Source: Pseudomonas frederiksbergensis (lineage in GTDB: Bacteria > Pseudomonadota > Gammaproteobacteria > Pseudomonadales > Pseudomonadaceae). Taken from it: DNA of 64,000 nt. Shown here in pieces: positions 34,967 through 47,506 of the stretch. The translations under genes and the position numbers were made by a program. Under the pieces are notes generated by a model that worked only from the letters and a program-made list of their open reading frames with translations, made no database searches and was not told where the DNA came from. Numbering within the stretch: the first letter of the stretch is position 1; the number at the start of each line of letters is the position of its first letter. The stretch lies in the NCBI RefSeq assembly GCF_035751725.1, contig NZ_CP142104.1:1674001-1738000 (forward strand), written 5' to 3'.

Positions 34967-36739
34967 ATGGCTAACATTCCAACGATTTCTTTCGACGCCA
35001 TCATCATTGGTGGTGGCGGTGCCGGCATGCGCGCAGCGCTGCAACTGGCACAGGGCGGTCACAAGACTGCCGTGATCACCAAGGTTTTCCCGACACGTTC
35101 GCACACCGTTTCCGCCCAGGGTGGCATCACCTGCGCCATCGCTTCGGCCGACCCGAACGATGACTGGCGCTGGCACATGTACGACACCGTCAAGGGTTCC
35201 GACTACATCGGTGACCAGGACGCTATCGAATACATGTGTCAGGAAGGCCCGGCTGCGGTGTTCGAGCTGGACCACATGGGCCTGCCGTTCTCGCGTACCG
35301 AAACCGGCCGCATCTACCAGCGTCCGTTCGGTGGCCAGTCCAAGGACTACGGCAAGGGCGGCCAGGCTGCGCGTACTTGCGCGGCGTCCGACCGTACCGG
35401 TCACGCTCTGCTGCACACCCTTTATCAGGGCAACCTGAAAGCCGGTACCACGTTCCTGAACGAGTACTATGCCGTTGACCTGGTGAAAAACCAGGACGGC
35501 GCTTTTGTCGGCGTGATCGCGATTTGCATCGAAACCGGCGAAACCACCTACATCCGCTCGAAAGCCACCGTGCTGGCGACTGGCGGTGCAGGCCGTATCT
35601 ACGCGTCCACCACCAACGCCCTGATCAACACCGGTGACGGCGTTGGCATGGCCCTGCGTGCGGGCGTGCCGGTACAAGACATCGAAATGTGGCAGTTCCA
35701 CCCGACCGGCATCGCCGGCGCCGGTGTACTCGTCACCGAAGGTTGCCGCGGTGAAGGCGGTTACCTGATCAACAAGCACGGCGAGCGTTTCATGGAGCGT
35801 TATGCGCCGAACGCCAAGGACCTTGCCGGTCGTGACGTCGTGGCTCGTTCGATGGTTAAAGAGATCATCGCCGGTAACGGCTGTGGCCCGAATGGCGACC
35901 ACGTGATGCTCAAGCTCGACCACCTCGGCGAGGAAGTGCTGCACAGCCGCCTGCCAGGTATCTGCGAACTGTCCAAGACCTTCGCTCATGTCGACCCAGT
36001 CGTTGCGCCGGTCCCAGTGGTTCCAACCTGCCACTATATGATGGGCGGCGTTGCCACCAACATCCACGGCCAGGCAATCACCCAGAACGCCGAAGGCGTG
36101 GACGAAATCATCCCTGGCCTGTTCGCAGTGGGTGAAGTGGCGTGCGTATCGGTTCACGGTGCCAACCGCTTGGGCGGCAACTCGCTCCTCGATCTGGTGG
36201 TCTTCGGTCGCGCTGCCGGCCTGCACCTGGAAAAAGCGCTGACCGACGGTATCGAATACCGCGACGCCAGCGACACCGACATCGATGTGGCGTTGAAGCG
36301 TCTGGCTGGTCTGAACGAGCGTACCGAAGGCGAAGACGTCGCCACCCTGCGTCGCGAGCTGCAAAGCTGCATGCAGAACTATTTCGGTGTGTTCCGTACC
36401 GGCGAATACATGCAGAAGGGTATTGCCCAGCTCGCACAATTGCGTGAACGAATCGCCAACGTGAAGATCAACGATAAGTCGCAGGCGTTCAACACTGCAC
36501 GTATCGAAGCGCTGGAACTGCAGAACCTGCTGGAAGTGGCCGAAGCCACCGCCATCGCCGCAGAAGTGCGTAAAGAGTCCCGTGGCGCTCACGCCCGCGA
36601 AGACTTCGAAGACCGTGACGACGAAAACTGGCTGTGCCACACCTTGTACTTCCCGGGTGAAAAACGCGTCGCCAAGCGTGCCGTGAACTTCTCGCCGAAG
36701 ACTGTTCCGACTTTCGAACCAAAAGTCCGGACTTATTAA
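34967..36739 (+). CDS. sdhA: Succinate dehydrogenase flavoprotein subunit
   Basis: 590 residues. It oxidises succinate to fumarate with covalent FAD. The dinucleotide motif [16 protein letters not shown] begins at residue 10. The FAD-linked His46 is in [11 protein letters not shown]. Active-site regions [12 protein letters not shown] and the catalytic Arg in GRDVVARSM (near residue 289) are present. The C-terminus [12 protein letters not shown] is typical. It works with SdhB on the cytoplasmic face of the SdhCD anchor. An open frame of over 700 codons on the opposite strand is a codon-bias artefact. Confidence 0.98.
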   Translation: MANIPTISFDAIIIGGGGAGMRAALQLAQGGHKTAVITKVFPTRSHTVSAQGGITCAIASADPNDDWRWHMYDTVKGSDYIGDQDAIEYMCQEGPAAVFELDHMGLPFSRTETGRIYQRPFGGQSKDYGKGGQAARTCAASDRTGHALLHTLYQGNLKAGTTFLNEYYAVDLVKNQDGAFVGVIAICIETGETTYIRSKATVLATGGAGRIYASTTNALINTGDGVGMALRAGVPVQDIEMWQFHPTGIAGAGVLVTEGCRGEGGYLINKHGERFMERYAPNAKDLAGRDVVARSMVKEIIAGNGCGPNGDHVMLKLDHLGEEVLHSRLPGICELSKTFAHVDPVVAPVPVVPTCHYMMGGVATNIHGQAITQNAEGVDEIIPGLFAVGEVACVSVHGANRLGGNSLLDLVVFGRAAGLHLEKALTDGIEYRDASDTDIDVALKRLAGLNERTEGEDVATLRRELQSCMQNYFGVFRTGEYMQKGIAQLAQLRERIANVKINDKSQAFNTARIEALELQNLLEVAEATAIAAEVRKESRGAHAREDFEDRDDENWLCHTLYFPGEKRVAKRAVNFSPKTVPTFEPKVRTY

Positions 36740-36750
36740 GGGTGACCGCT

Positions 36751-37455
36751 ATGTTGCAAGTCAGTGTTTATCGCTACAACCCTGATCAGGACGCTGCGCC
36801 GTTCATGCAGGACTTCCAGGTCGATACCGGTGGTAAGGACCTGATGGTGCTGGACGTGCTGGCGTTGATCAAAGAGCAGGACGAAGGTTTCTCCTATCGT
36901 CGCTCGTGCCGCGAGGGCGTTTGTGGCTCCGACGGCATGAACATCAACGGCAAGAACGGCCTGGCCTGCATCACGCCGCTGTCGGCCGTGGTCAAGGGCA
37001 ACAAGCTGATCGTTCGCCCGCTGCCAGGTTTGCCGGTCATCCGTGACCTGGTTGTCGATATGAGCATCTTCTACAAGCAATACGAGAAGGTGAAGCCATT
37101 CCTGCAGAACGACACGCCGGCTCCGGCCATCGAGCGTCTGCAGTCCCCTGAAGAGCGTGAAAAGCTCGACGGTCTGTACGAGTGCATCCTGTGCGCTTGC
37201 TGCTCGACCTCGTGCCCATCCTTCTGGTGGAACCCGGACAAGTTCCTGGGCCCGGCCGCCCTGCTGCAAGCTTACCGCTTCCTGGCAGACAGCCGTGATA
37301 CCAAGACGTCCGAGCGTCTGGCCGCACTGGATGATCCGTTCAGCGTATTCCGCTGCCGCGGGATCATGAACTGCGTCAACGTCTGCCCGAAAGGCCTGAA
37401 CCCGACTAAGGCCATCGGTCACGTACGTAACATGCTGCTGCAAAACGGCGTGTGA
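36751..37455 (+). CDS. sdhB: Succinate dehydrogenase iron-sulfur subunit
   Basis: 234 residues carrying three Fe-S clusters that pass electrons from FAD to ubiquinone. The [2Fe-2S] motif is SCREGVCGSDGMNING. The [4Fe-4S] and [3Fe-4S] ligands lie in CILCACCSTSCP and CRGIMNCVNVCPKGLNP. The ATG at 36751 gives MLQVSVYRYNP and has AAGGGTGA upstream; a GTG three codons earlier is possible but less likely. It ends the sdh block; sucA follows after 262 bases. Confidence 0.97.
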   Translation: MLQVSVYRYNPDQDAAPFMQDFQVDTGGKDLMVLDVLALIKEQDEGFSYRRSCREGVCGSDGMNINGKNGLACITPLSAVVKGNKLIVRPLPGLPVIRDLVVDMSIFYKQYEKVKPFLQNDTPAPAIERLQSPEEREKLDGLYECILCACCSTSCPSFWWNPDKFLGPAALLQAYRFLADSRDTKTSERLAALDDPFSVFRCRGIMNCVNVCPKGLNPTKAIGHVRNMLLQNGV

Positions 37456-37717
37456 TTCAGCTGCTGTACCCGTAGAACCGCTGTACCCGCAGAGGCGAGG
37501 GCGTGGGCTTCAACCCACGTCCTGGCTATAACCAGAACAGTCGCTCACAAAGCGGCGGTTCTTATTTTGAAGAAATGAGACAAGCAGGGGCATCCGGGCT
37601 GGTACCCGGACTATCAGCGTGATCCTAAGTGGCTTGTTTTAGTCGCTGCACTCGGACTTCTGCAAGTTTGCTCGGTGTTTTCGCCGGTGGTGTTCCCCTA
37701 ATCGAGGGTGACCAAGC
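37456..37717 (+). other. sdhB-sucA intercistronic region with hairpins
   Basis: 262 bases, no gene. Several stems are visible: CGTGGG/CCCACG at 37502-37519, an interrupted AGAAC...GTTCT stem near 37533-37563, and TCCGGG/CCCGGA at 37593-37610. They may process or partly terminate the transcript or shield mRNA ends. GAGGGTGACC before 37718 is the sucA ribosome binding site. Confidence 0.5.
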
Positions 37718-40549
37718 ATGCAAGAAAGCGTGATGCAGCGCATGTGGAACAGTGCCCACCTCTCCGGTGGTAACGCTGCCTATGTGGAAGAGCTCTACGA
37801 GCTCTACCTGCACGACCCTAACGCTGTGCCAGAAGAATGGCGCACCTACTTTCAGAAGTTGCCGGCTGACGGTAACTCTGCCACCGATGTTTCGCACTCG
37901 ACGATTCGCGATCATTTCGTGCTGCTGGCAAAGAACCAGCGCCGCGCTCAACCGGTGTCTGCCGGCAGCGTGAGCTCCGAGCATGAGAAGAAGCAGGTTG
38001 AAGTGCTGCGACTGATCCAGGCCTACCGGATGCGTGGCCACCAGGCAGCCCAGCTTGACCCGCTGGGGCTGTGGCAGCGTCCTGCACCTGCAGACCTGTC
38101 GATCACTCACTACGGCTTGACCAATGCCGATCTTGATACGACCTTCCGTGCCGGCGACCTGTTCATCGGCAAAGAGGAAGCGAGCCTACGCGAAATTCAC
38201 GAAGCGTTGCAGCAGACATATTGCCGCACCATCGGCGCTGAATTTACGCACATCACCGATTCCGAGCAGCGCCAGTGGTTCCAGCAGCGTCTGGAAAGCG
38301 TTCGTGGCCGTCCGACGTACTCCGCCGACATCAAGAGCCACTTGCTTGAGCGCGTCACCGCCGGTGAAGGCCTGGAAAAATACCTGGGTACCAAATACCC
38401 GGGCACCAAGCGTTTCGGCCTGGAAGGCGGCGAAAGCCTGATTCCGATGCTCGACGAGCTGATCCAGCGTTCCGGTTCCTACGGCACCAAGGAAGTCGTC
38501 ATCGGCATGGCCCACCGTGGCCGCCTGAACGTACTGGTCAACACCTTCGGCAAGAACCCGCGCGAGCTGTTCGACGAGTTCGAAGGCAAGAAGAAGGTCG
38601 AGCTGGGCTCCGGTGACGTGAAATACCACCAGGGCTTCTCGTCCAACGTGATGACTACCGGTGGCGAAGTCCACCTGGCCATGGCCTTTAACCCGTCCCA
38701 CCTGGAAATCGTTTCCCCGGTGGTCGAGGGTTCGGTCCGTGCCCGCCAGGATCGTCGCAACGACCCGACCGGTGAGAAGGTATTGCCGATCTCCATCCAC
38801 GGTGACGCGGCATTCGCTGGTCAAGGCGTGGTCATGGAAACGTTCCAGATGTCGCAGACCCGCGGTTTCAAGACCGGCGGCACCGTGCACATCGTGATCA
38901 ACAACCAGGTCGGTTTCACCATCAGCAACCCGCTGGACTCGCGTTCCACCGAGTACGCAACCGACGTCGCGAAAATGATCCAGGCGCCGATTCTCCATGT
39001 GAATGGCGATGACCCGGAAGCCGTGCTGTTCGTGACCCAGTTGGCCATCGACTACCGCATGCAGTACAAGCGCGACGTGGTGATCGACCTGGTCTGCTAC
39101 CGTCGTCGCGGCCACAACGAGGCCGACGAGCCAAGCGGTACCCAACCGCTGATGTACCAGCAGATCGCCAAGCAGCGCACCACCCGTGAGCTGTACGCCG
39201 ATCGCCTGACCCAGAGCGGTGTTCTGGATGCTGCCCGCGTCCAGGAAAAAGTCGATGAATATCGCAACGCCCTGGACAATGGCCTGCACGTTGTGAAGAG
39301 CCTGGTCAAGGAACCGAACAAGGAACTGTTCGTGGACTGGCGTCCGTACCTGGGCCACGCCTGGACCGCTCGTCACGACACGCGTTTCGATCTCAAGACC
39401 TTGCAGGAACTGTCCGCCAAGCTGCTGGAAATCCCGGAAGGCTTCGTGGTCCAGCGCCAGGTCGCGAAGATCTACGAAGACCGTCAGAAGATGCAAGCCG
39501 GCGGCCTGCCGATCAACTGGGGTTACGCCGAAACCATGGCGTACGCGACCCTGGCGTTCGAAGGTCACCCGATCCGCATCACCGGCCAGGACGTAGGCCG
39601 TGGCACTTTCTCGCACCGCCACGCGGCGCTGCACAACCAGAAAGACGCCAGCACCTACATCCCGCTGCAACACCTGTACAAAGGCCAGCCACGTTTCGAC
39701 CTGTACGATTCGCTGCTGTCCGAGGAAGCCGTCCTGGCGTTCGAATATGGCTACTCCACCACCGAGCCGAATGCGCTGGTGATCTGGGAAGCCCAGTTCG
39801 GCGACTTCGCCAACGGTGCCCAGGTGGTGGTCGACCAGTTCATCACCAGCGGCGAGCACAAGTGGGGTCGTCTCTGCGGCCTGACCATGTTGCTGCCACA
39901 CGGTTATGAAGGGCAGGGACCGGAGCACTCGTCGGCACGTCTGGAACGCTACCTGCAGCTGTGCGCCGAGCACAACGTCCAGGTTTGCGTACCGACGACT
40001 CCGGCGCAGATCTATCACCTGCTGCGTCGCCAGGTCATCCGTCCGCTGCGCAAGCCGCTGATCGTGCTGACACCGAAGTCGCTGCTGCGTCACAAGCTGG
40101 CAATCTCCACGCTTGAGGACCTGGCCGAAGGCTCATTCCAGACCGTCATTTCGGAAATCGATACCCTGGACGCGGCGAAGGTGACTCGCCTGATCCTATG
40201 CAGCGGCAAGGTCTACTACGACCTGCTGGAAAAACGTCGTGCCGAAGGCCGCGAAGACATCGCCATCGTGCGTATCGAGCAGCTTTATCCGTTCCCGGAA
40301 GAGGACCTGATGGAGGCCATCGCGCCTTACACCAACCTCACCCACGTGGTGTGGTGTCAGGAAGAACCGATGAACCAAGGCGCGTGGTACAGCAGCCAGC
40401 ATCACCTGCGTCGCAGCATTGGCAACCATAACAAGGCCCTGGGCCTTGAATATGCCGGTCGTGACGCTTCGGCTGCACCTGCTTGTGGTTATGCATCGAT
40501 GCACGCCGAGCAGCAGGAAAAACTGCTGCAAGATGCCTTCACTGTTTAA
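37718..40549 (+). CDS. sucA: 2-oxoglutarate dehydrogenase E1 component
   Basis: A 943-residue ThDP-dependent decarboxylase, first enzyme of the 2-oxoglutarate dehydrogenase complex. Marks are the N-terminal SGGNAAYVEELYELYLHDP, the VIGMAHRGRLNVLVN segment near residue 265, the CYRRRGHNEADEP motif near 460 (catalytic His region), and GQDVGRGTFSHRHA near 625. The C-terminal WCQEEPMNQGAWY is also typical. It is followed by sucB after 44 bases and is part of the sdh-suc operon. Confidence 0.98.
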   Translation: MQESVMQRMWNSAHLSGGNAAYVEELYELYLHDPNAVPEEWRTYFQKLPADGNSATDVSHSTIRDHFVLLAKNQRRAQPVSAGSVSSEHEKKQVEVLRLIQAYRMRGHQAAQLDPLGLWQRPAPADLSITHYGLTNADLDTTFRAGDLFIGKEEASLREIHEALQQTYCRTIGAEFTHITDSEQRQWFQQRLESVRGRPTYSADIKSHLLERVTAGEGLEKYLGTKYPGTKRFGLEGGESLIPMLDELIQRSGSYGTKEVVIGMAHRGRLNVLVNTFGKNPRELFDEFEGKKKVELGSGDVKYHQGFSSNVMTTGGEVHLAMAFNPSHLEIVSPVVEGSVRARQDRRNDPTGEKVLPISIHGDAAFAGQGVVMETFQMSQTRGFKTGGTVHIVINNQVGFTISNPLDSRSTEYATDVAKMIQAPILHVNGDDPEAVLFVTQLAIDYRMQYKRDVVIDLVCYRRRGHNEADEPSGTQPLMYQQIAKQRTTRELYADRLTQSGVLDAARVQEKVDEYRNALDNGLHVVKSLVKEPNKELFVDWRPYLGHAWTARHDTRFDLKTLQELSAKLLEIPEGFVVQRQVAKIYEDRQKMQAGGLPINWGYAETMAYATLAFEGHPIRITGQDVGRGTFSHRHAALHNQKDASTYIPLQHLYKGQPRFDLYDSLLSEEAVLAFEYGYSTTEPNALVIWEAQFGDFANGAQVVVDQFITSGEHKWGRLCGLTMLLPHGYEGQGPEHSSARLERYLQLCAEHNVQVCVPTTPAQIYHLLRRQVIRPLRKPLIVLTPKSLLRHKLAISTLEDLAEGSFQTVISEIDTLDAAKVTRLILCSGKVYYDLLEKRRAEGREDIAIVRIEQLYPFPEEDLMEAIAPYTNLTHVVWCQEEPMNQGAWYSSQHHLRRSIGNHNKALGLEYAGRDASAAPACGYASMHAEQQEKLLQDAFTV

Positions 40550-40593
40550 CGCCTTCGCGCTGACTGAAACCGAATTTTAAGGACCCACAGATA

Positions 40594-41814
40594 ATGGCTA
40601 TCGAAATCAAAGCCCCGTCATTCCCGGAATCGGTTGCCGATGGCACCGTTGCCACCTGGCACAAGAAACCAGGCGAGGCCGTCAAGCGTGACGACCTGAT
40701 CGTCGACATTGAGACCGACAAGGTCGTGCTGGAAGTGTTGGCCGAAGCTGACGGCGTGCTGGGCGCAATCGTTGCCGAAGAGGGCGCTACCGTTCTGTCG
40801 AACCAGGTCCTGGGCTCGATCGAAGAGGGCGGCGCTGCCGCCGCCGCTCCAGCAGCCGCTGCACCGGCTGCTGCCCAGGCCGCTGCGCCTGCTGCTTCGG
40901 GCGAAGACGATCCAGTCGCTGCACCGGCTGCTCGCAAGCTGGCTGAAGAGAACGGCATCAACATCGCTTCCGTTGCCGGGACCGGCAAGGGCGGTCGTGT
41001 GACCAAGGAAGACGTGGTGGCAGCCGTTGCCGCCAAGAAAGCCGCTCCAGCCGCTGCACCGGCCAAGCCAGCCGCGCCTGCCGCTTCCGCGCCAGTATTC
41101 GCTGCCGGTGACCGCGTTGAAAAACGCGTTCCGATGACCCGCCTGCGTGCCAAGGTTGCCGAGCGTCTGGTTGAAGCCCAGTCGAACATGGCGATGCTGA
41201 CTACTTTCAACGAAGTCGACATGACCGAAGTCATGGCCCTGCGTTCGAAGTACAAGGACCTGTTCGAGAAGTCCCACAACGGCGTACGCCTGGGCTTCAT
41301 GTCGTTCTTCGTCAAGGCTGCCACCGAAGCACTGAAGCGCTTCCCGGCCGTCAACGCGTCGATCGACGGTTCCGACATCGTCTACCACGGCTACGCCGAC
41401 ATCGGTGTCGCGGTCTCCAGCGACCGTGGCCTGGTGGTTCCGGTCCTGCGCAACGCCGAACTGATGAGCCTGGCCGAAATCGAAGGCGGCATCGCCACCT
41501 TCGGCAAGAAGGCCCGTGACGGCAAGCTGTCCATCGAAGAGATGACCGGCGGTACGTTCACCATCACCAACGGTGGTACATTCGGTTCGATGATGTCGAC
41601 CCCGATCGTCAACCCGCCACAAGCGGCTATCCTGGGCATGCACAACATTCTGCAGCGTCCGATGGCGATCAACGGTCAGGTCGTGATTCGTCCGATGATG
41701 TACCTGGCTCTGTCCTACGATCACCGCCTGATCGACGGCAAAGAAGCCGTGACGTTCCTGGTCACCATCAAGAACCTGCTTGAAGATCCGGCTCGTCTGC
41801 TGCTGGATATCTGA
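40594..41814 (+). CDS. sucB: Dihydrolipoyl succinyltransferase (E2)
   Basis: 406 residues that form the core of the 2-oxoglutarate dehydrogenase complex. A single lipoyl domain has Lys43 in [12 protein letters not shown] long Ala/Pro-rich linker (about 85-115) leads to the peripheral-subunit-binding domain ([15 protein letters not shown]...[11 protein letters not shown]). A second Ala/Pro linker precedes the catalytic domain ending in [13 protein letters not shown] with its catalytic His. AAGGACCC lies upstream of the ATG. Linker repetitiveness gives long open frames on the other strand that are not genes. Confidence 0.98.
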   Translation: MAIEIKAPSFPESVADGTVATWHKKPGEAVKRDDLIVDIETDKVVLEVLAEADGVLGAIVAEEGATVLSNQVLGSIEEGGAAAAAPAAAAPAAAQAAAPAASGEDDPVAAPAARKLAEENGINIASVAGTGKGGRVTKEDVVAAVAAKKAAPAAAPAKPAAPAASAPVFAAGDRVEKRVPMTRLRAKVAERLVEAQSNMAMLTTFNEVDMTEVMALRSKYKDLFEKSHNGVRLGFMSFFVKAATEALKRFPAVNASIDGSDIVYHGYADIGVAVSSDRGLVVPVLRNAELMSLAEIEGGIATFGKKARDGKLSIEEMTGGTFTITNGGTFGSMMSTPIVNPPQAAILGMHNILQRPMAINGQVVIRPMMYLALSYDHRLIDGKEAVTFLVTIKNLLEDPARLLLDI

Positions 41815-41922
41815 TTTTCGCCGCGAGGGCCGGTCTGTCGACCGGCCTCTTGCTGAAACAACCGGTTTCGTCCCTCGACGGTCACCACAAGTGATCGTCC
41901 GGTTTGATTCGAAAAGGAATGA

Positions 41923-43362
<1,440 letters not shown>

Positions 43363-43402
43363 GAGATAATAAGAAACCACGGCGGTTCGGCCCGTCGTGA
43401 GC

Positions 43403-43512
43403 CTTGCGCGCAAGACTCACCGCGGAATGTCCGCTGGACGCAGTCTTGCGTAGCTGCACCGGTTGACCGGAACGCTACGCAAGCAGCAGTCACAGGTGGT
43501 GCGGCACCACAA
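43403..43512 (+). promoter_or_regulatory. Mutually exclusive hairpins in the lpdG-sucC gap
   Basis: CGCAAGACT (43409-43417) can pair with AGTCTTGCG (43442-43450), enclosing an inner GCGG/CCGC stem. CTTGCGTAGC (43445-43454) can instead pair with GCTACGCAAG (43474-43483), enclosing CCGG-TTGA-CCGG. The two stems share 43445-43450, so only one can form. A third stem GTGGTG/CACCAC follows at 43496-43510. This looks like an attenuator or processing switch ahead of sucCD; there is no T-run for simple termination. Confidence 0.5.
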
Positions 43513-43558
43513 CGGTGCAGCACCGAATGCGCAGTACCTAACGAAGACGGTAATAAGC

Positions 43559-44725
43559 ATGAATCTTCACGAGTATCAGGGTAAGCAGCTGTTCGCTGAG
43601 TACGGCCTGCCAGTATCCACCGGCTACGCTGTAGACACCCCGGAAGCGGCAGCAGAAGCTTGCGACAAAATCGGCGGCAGCGAATGGGTTGTCAAAGCCC
43701 AGGTTCACGCCGGTGGTCGCGGTAAAGCGGGCGGCGTCAAGCTGGTTCGCAGCAAAGAAGACGCCAAAGCCTTCGCACAGCAGTGGCTGGGCAAGCGTCT
43801 GGTGACTTACCAGACCGACGCCAACGGTCAGCCAGTCACCAAGATCCTGGTTGAATCGTGCACTGATATCGCTAAAGAGCTGTACCTGGGCGCTGTCGTT
43901 GACCGTTCGAGCCGTCGTATCGTGTTCATGGCGTCCACCGAAGGTGGCGTGGACATCGAGAAAATCGCTCACGACACCCCTGAGAAAATCCTCAAGGCCA
44001 CCATCGATCCACTGGTTGGCGCACAGCCATTCCAGGGTCGCGAGCTGGCATTCCAGCTGGGTCTGGAAGGCAAGCAGGTCACTCAGTTCGCCAAGATCTT
44101 CGTAGGCCTGGCCAAGCTGTTCCAGGACCACGACCTGGCGCTGCTGGAAGTGAACCCGCTGGTGATCAAGGCCGACGGCGATCTGCATTGCCTCGATGCC
44201 AAGATCAACATCGACGCCAACGCCATGTACCGTCAGCCTAAGCTGAAGACTTTCCACGATCCGTCGCAAGACGATCCGCGCGAAGCGCACGCTGCCAAGT
44301 TCGAACTGAACTATGTAGCCCTGGAAGGCAACATCGGCTGCATGGTCAACGGTGCCGGCCTGGCCATGGGTACCATGGACATCGTCAACCTGCACGGTGG
44401 CAAGCCAGCCAACTTCCTCGACGTGGGCGGTGGTGCTACCAAGGAACGTGTTACCGAAGCGTTCAAGATCATCCTGTCCGACACCAACGTCGCTGCAGTA
44501 CTGGTCAACATCTTCGGCGGCATCGTTCGCTGCGACATGATTGCCGAAGGCATCATCGGCGCCGTGAAAGAAGTCGGCGTGAAAATCCCGGTTGTTGTTC
44601 GCCTCGAAGGCAACAACGCTGAGCTGGGCGCTAAAGTACTGGCAGAAAGCGGTTTGAACATCATCGCTGCTACCAGCCTGACCGACGCTGCTCAACAAGT
44701 CGTTAAAGCTGCGGAGGGCAAATAA
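43559..44725 (+). CDS. sucC: Succinyl-CoA synthetase beta subunit (ADP-forming)
   Basis: 388 residues with an N-terminal ATP-grasp domain ([33 protein letters not shown] near residue 44) and the metal/nucleotide segments LLEVNPLVI and [12 protein letters not shown]-terminal CoA-ligase-like domain carries [16 protein letters not shown]. It makes succinate and ATP from succinyl-CoA with SucD. The ATG at 43559 is the canonical start; the open frame continues upstream without family resemblance. Its stop and the sucD start overlap by one base. Confidence 0.98.
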   Translation: MNLHEYQGKQLFAEYGLPVSTGYAVDTPEAAAEACDKIGGSEWVVKAQVHAGGRGKAGGVKLVRSKEDAKAFAQQWLGKRLVTYQTDANGQPVTKILVESCTDIAKELYLGAVVDRSSRRIVFMASTEGGVDIEKIAHDTPEKILKATIDPLVGAQPFQGRELAFQLGLEGKQVTQFAKIFVGLAKLFQDHDLALLEVNPLVIKADGDLHCLDAKINIDANAMYRQPKLKTFHDPSQDDPREAHAAKFELNYVALEGNIGCMVNGAGLAMGTMDIVNLHGGKPANFLDVGGGATKERVTEAFKIILSDTNVAAVLVNIFGGIVRCDMIAEGIIGAVKEVGVKIPVVVRLEGNNAELGAKVLAESGLNIIAATSLTDAAQQVVKAAEGK

Positions 44726-45609
44726 TGAGCGTCCTGATCAACAAAGACACCAAGGTTATCTGCCAGGGCATTACCGGTTCGCAAGGTAGTTTCCACACCC
44801 AGCAAGCCATCGAGTACGGCACCCAGATGGTTGGCGGCGTAACGCCGGGCAAGGGCGGCACCGAACACCTGGGCCTGCCTGTCTTCAACACCGTCAAAGA
44901 CGCTGTAGCTGCCACTGGCGCCACCGCCAGCGTGATCTACGTTCCGGCTCCTTTCTGCAAGGACTCCATCCTTGAAGCAGCGTTCGGCGGCATCAAGCTG
45001 ATCGTCTGCATCACCGAAGGCATCCCGACCATCGACATGCTGGAAGCCAAGGTCAAGTGCGACGAGCTGGGTATCACCCTGATCGGCCCTAACTGCCCAG
45101 GCGTGATCACTCCAGGCGAATGCAAGATCGGCATCATGCCAGGTCACATTCACTTGCCAGGCAAGGTCGGTATCGTTTCCCGTTCCGGCACCCTGACCTA
45201 CGAAGCCGTCAAGCAGACCACTGACGCCGGTTTCGGCCAGTCAACTTGCGTCGGCATCGGCGGTGACCCGATCCCGGGCTCCAACTTCATCGACATCCTG
45301 AAGCTGTTCCAGGAAGACCCGAAGACCGAAGCGATCGTCATGATCGGTGAGATCGGCGGTTCCGCTGAAGAAGAAGCCGCTGCCTACATCAAGGCAAACG
45401 TGACCAAGCCGGTTGTTTCCTACATCGCAGGTGTGACTGCTCCTCCGGGCAAGCGCATGGGCCATGCTGGCGCAATCATCTCTGGCGGCAAAGGCACTGC
45501 AGACGAGAAGTTCGCTGCACTGCAGGACGCAGGCGTGAAAACCGTGCGTTCGCTGGCAGACATCGGCAAGGCCCTGGCCGAGCTGACTGGCTGGGAAATG
45601 AAGAAGTAA
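44725..45609 (+). CDS. sucD: Succinyl-CoA synthetase alpha subunit
   Basis: 294 residues. The N-terminal CoA-binding Rossmann domain has [40 protein letters not shown] lies near residue 122. The phosphorylated active-site His is in [15 protein letters not shown] near 246. It forms the heterotetramer with SucC. TAATG coupling to sucC ensures equal production. It is the last gene of the sdh-suc operon and is followed by a terminator. Confidence 0.98.
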   Translation: MSVLINKDTKVICQGITGSQGSFHTQQAIEYGTQMVGGVTPGKGGTEHLGLPVFNTVKDAVAATGATASVIYVPAPFCKDSILEAAFGGIKLIVCITEGIPTIDMLEAKVKCDELGITLIGPNCPGVITPGECKIGIMPGHIHLPGKVGIVSRSGTLTYEAVKQTTDAGFGQSTCVGIGGDPIPGSNFIDILKLFQEDPKTEAIVMIGEIGGSAEEEAAAYIKANVTKPVVSYIAGVTAPPGKRMGHAGAIISGGKGTADEKFAALQDAGVKTVRSLADIGKALAELTGWEMKK

Positions 45610-45952
45610 GCTTCTGCTGACTTTTTTGTTCCAGCAACAAAGGCCACCTTCGGGTGGCCTTTGTCGTTTCTGGCCTTTAGGCATGCTGACCTGCCTTGGT
45701 GGCCTGCACAAACTACAGCGACCCGGAAAAATAGATATGTAAACGCGACACGGAAACGTCGTGTATCGGATAGTTCGCCCTGTAACAGTGCGTTTTGCGT
45801 CCAAATTCGTTAGTCTGGCGGCCAATTTTGCGACCGCAGCCCACAAGGTAGCGACGCGCTAAACGGGTCGATCCCATACGGATCGGCAGCATTTCCCTCA
45901 CCCCTCAGGGAAATCCCTCTCTAAATTCCGATTCAGTAGTGTGGTTTCCTTA
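45610..45952. other. sucD-brnQ intergenic region with leader hairpins
   Basis: 343 bases without a gene. After the sucD terminator (45639-45662) two small stems precede brnQ: CGATCC/GGATCG at 45869-45885 and ATTTCCCT/AGGGAAAT at 45891-45914. The second ends about 40 bases before the brnQ ATG and could affect translation. No leader peptide rich in branched-chain codons was found. Confidence 0.5.
45639..45662 (+). terminator. Intrinsic terminator of the sdh-suc operon
   Basis: A perfect 10-bp stem (AAAGGCCACC/GGTGGCCTTT) with a TTCG tetraloop followed by TGTCGTTT. It is very stable. Confidence 0.88.
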
Positions 45953-47266
45953 ATGAAAGTGTTGAAAGGCCAGGACATCCTGGCGCTTGGTTTCATGACA
46001 TTTGCCCTGTTCGTCGGGGCCGGCAATATCATCTTCCCGCCTATCGTCGGTTTGCAGTCCGGACCTCATGTCTGGATGGCGGCGCTGGGCTTCCTGGTCA
46101 CCGCGGTCGGCTTGCCAGTGATTACCGTCGTTGCGCTGGCCAAGGTCGGCGGGGCGATGGATGCGTTAAGCAGCCCCATCGGCAAAATCGCCGGCGGGTT
46201 GCTGGCGGCGGTGTGCTATCTGGCTGTCGGTCCGCTGTTCGCCACGCCGCGTACCGCCACCGTGTCGTTCGAAGTCGGCCTGGCGCCGCTGACCGGCGAA
46301 AGCCCGCTGGCGCTGTTTCTCTACAGCGCGGTGTATTTCCTGCTGGTGTTCTTCATTTCGCTCTATCCGGGCCGCCTGTTGGATACCGTGGGACGCTTTC
46401 TCGCACCGTTGAAGATCATCGCCTTGGCCGTATTGGGCATCGCTGCGTTTGCCCTGCCAGCCGGTGATATCGGCGTGGCGACACCCGAGTACGTGGCGGC
46501 GCCGTTCTCCCAGGGCTTTATCAATGGTTACCTGACCATGGATACCCTTGGCGCCTTGGTGTTCGGCATCGTCATCGTCAACGCCATCCGCTCCCGTGGC
46601 GTCGAGTCGCCGGCCTTGATCACCCGTTACGCCATCATCGCCGGGCTGATTGCCGGGGTGGGCCTGGCGCTGGTCTACATCAGCCTGTTCCGCCTGGGGT
46701 CCGGGAGCCACGAAGTGGCGGCGGGCGCGACCAATGGCGCCGCCGTGTTGCACGCTTATGTACAGCACACCTTCGGCAGCCTGGGCAGCGGTTTCCTAGC
46801 GGTGTTGATTTCCCTGGCGTGCCTGGTGACTGCGGTCGGCCTGACCTGCGCTTGCGCCGAATACTTCAGCCGCGTCCTGCCGTTGTCCTACAAGACCTTG
46901 GTGGTGATCCTGGCGGCGTTCTCGCTGCTGGTGTCCAACCTGGGCCTGACCAAGTTGATCGCTTTCTCGATTCCGGTCCTCACCGCGATCTACCCGCCGT
47001 GCATTGCCCTGGTGGCCCTGAGCTTCTGCAAGGATTTCTGGCATGAGCAAGGGCGCATCGTCGGCCCGGTCATGCTGGTGTCGTTCCTGTTCGGCTTGAT
47101 CGATGCCCTCAAGGGCGCCGGGTTGGCGGATTGGATGCCGACGGAACTGGCCCACCTGCCGCTCAGTGAACAGGGCCTGGCCTGGCTGGTGCCTTCGGTC
47201 ATGACCCTGGTGGTCGCGGTGGTGTGTGATCGGTTGCTGGGCAAGCGGAGCGAAGCGTTGGCGTAA
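45953..47266 (+). CDS. brnQ: Branched-chain amino acid:cation symporter
   Basis: A 437-residue LIVCS-family transporter in the inner membrane with about twelve helices. It imports leucine, isoleucine and valine with Na+ or H+. Family marks are [20 protein letters not shown] near residue 13, [16 protein letters not shown] near 98, and [20 protein letters not shown] near 195. The ATG at 45953 ([13 protein letters not shown]) is chosen; no clear ribosome binding site precedes it. It ends in a strong terminator. Confidence 0.95.
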   Translation: MKVLKGQDILALGFMTFALFVGAGNIIFPPIVGLQSGPHVWMAALGFLVTAVGLPVITVVALAKVGGAMDALSSPIGKIAGGLLAAVCYLAVGPLFATPRTATVSFEVGLAPLTGESPLALFLYSAVYFLLVFFISLYPGRLLDTVGRFLAPLKIIALAVLGIAAFALPAGDIGVATPEYVAAPFSQGFINGYLTMDTLGALVFGIVIVNAIRSRGVESPALITRYAIIAGLIAGVGLALVYISLFRLGSGSHEVAAGATNGAAVLHAYVQHTFGSLGSGFLAVLISLACLVTAVGLTCACAEYFSRVLPLSYKTLVVILAAFSLLVSNLGLTKLIAFSIPVLTAIYPPCIALVALSFCKDFWHEQGRIVGPVMLVSFLFGLIDALKGAGLADWMPTELAHLPLSEQGLAWLVPSVMTLVVAVVCDRLLGKRSEALA

Positions 47267-47298
47267 GCGACAACAGGCAACTCCACCGGCAAGAACCG

Positions 47299-47333
47299 AA
47301 ATGCCCCGTATCAGTCGATACGGGGCATTTTTC
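47299..47333 (+). terminator. Intrinsic terminator of brnQ
   Basis: A 14-bp stem (AAATGCCCCGTATC/GATACGGGGCATTT) with a 4-base loop followed by TTCTTG. Confidence 0.9.
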
Positions 47334-47353
47334 TTGAGTGCATGTCCGTGGAT

Positions 47354-47381
47354 TGTGGAAGCGAGCCTGCTCGCGAAAGCG
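47354..47381. repeat. Degenerate REP copy
   Basis: TGTGGAAGCGAGCCTGCTCGCGAAAGCG resembles the GTGGGAGCGAGC...GCTCGCGAAG REP core, with several changes. Confidence 0.6.
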
Positions 47382-47506
47382 TTGGAACTGCCGACAATGA
47401 AGTGACGGTTATACCGAAATCGTCGGATCGCCGCCGCAGCAGGCTTTCTCCGCCAGGGTTCGCTGATACTATTGCCACCGATTTTGTTTCTGCCACAGGG
47501 AATTGC

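Noticed and set aside
34463..36640. A 725-codon minus-strand open frame opposite sdhCDA
   Set aside because: Same mirror-frame artefact over sdhA; no family resemblance and no start signals.
38186..40093. A 635-codon minus-strand open frame opposite sucA
   Set aside because: Antisense to the conserved E1 gene; protein composition is typical of shadow frames.
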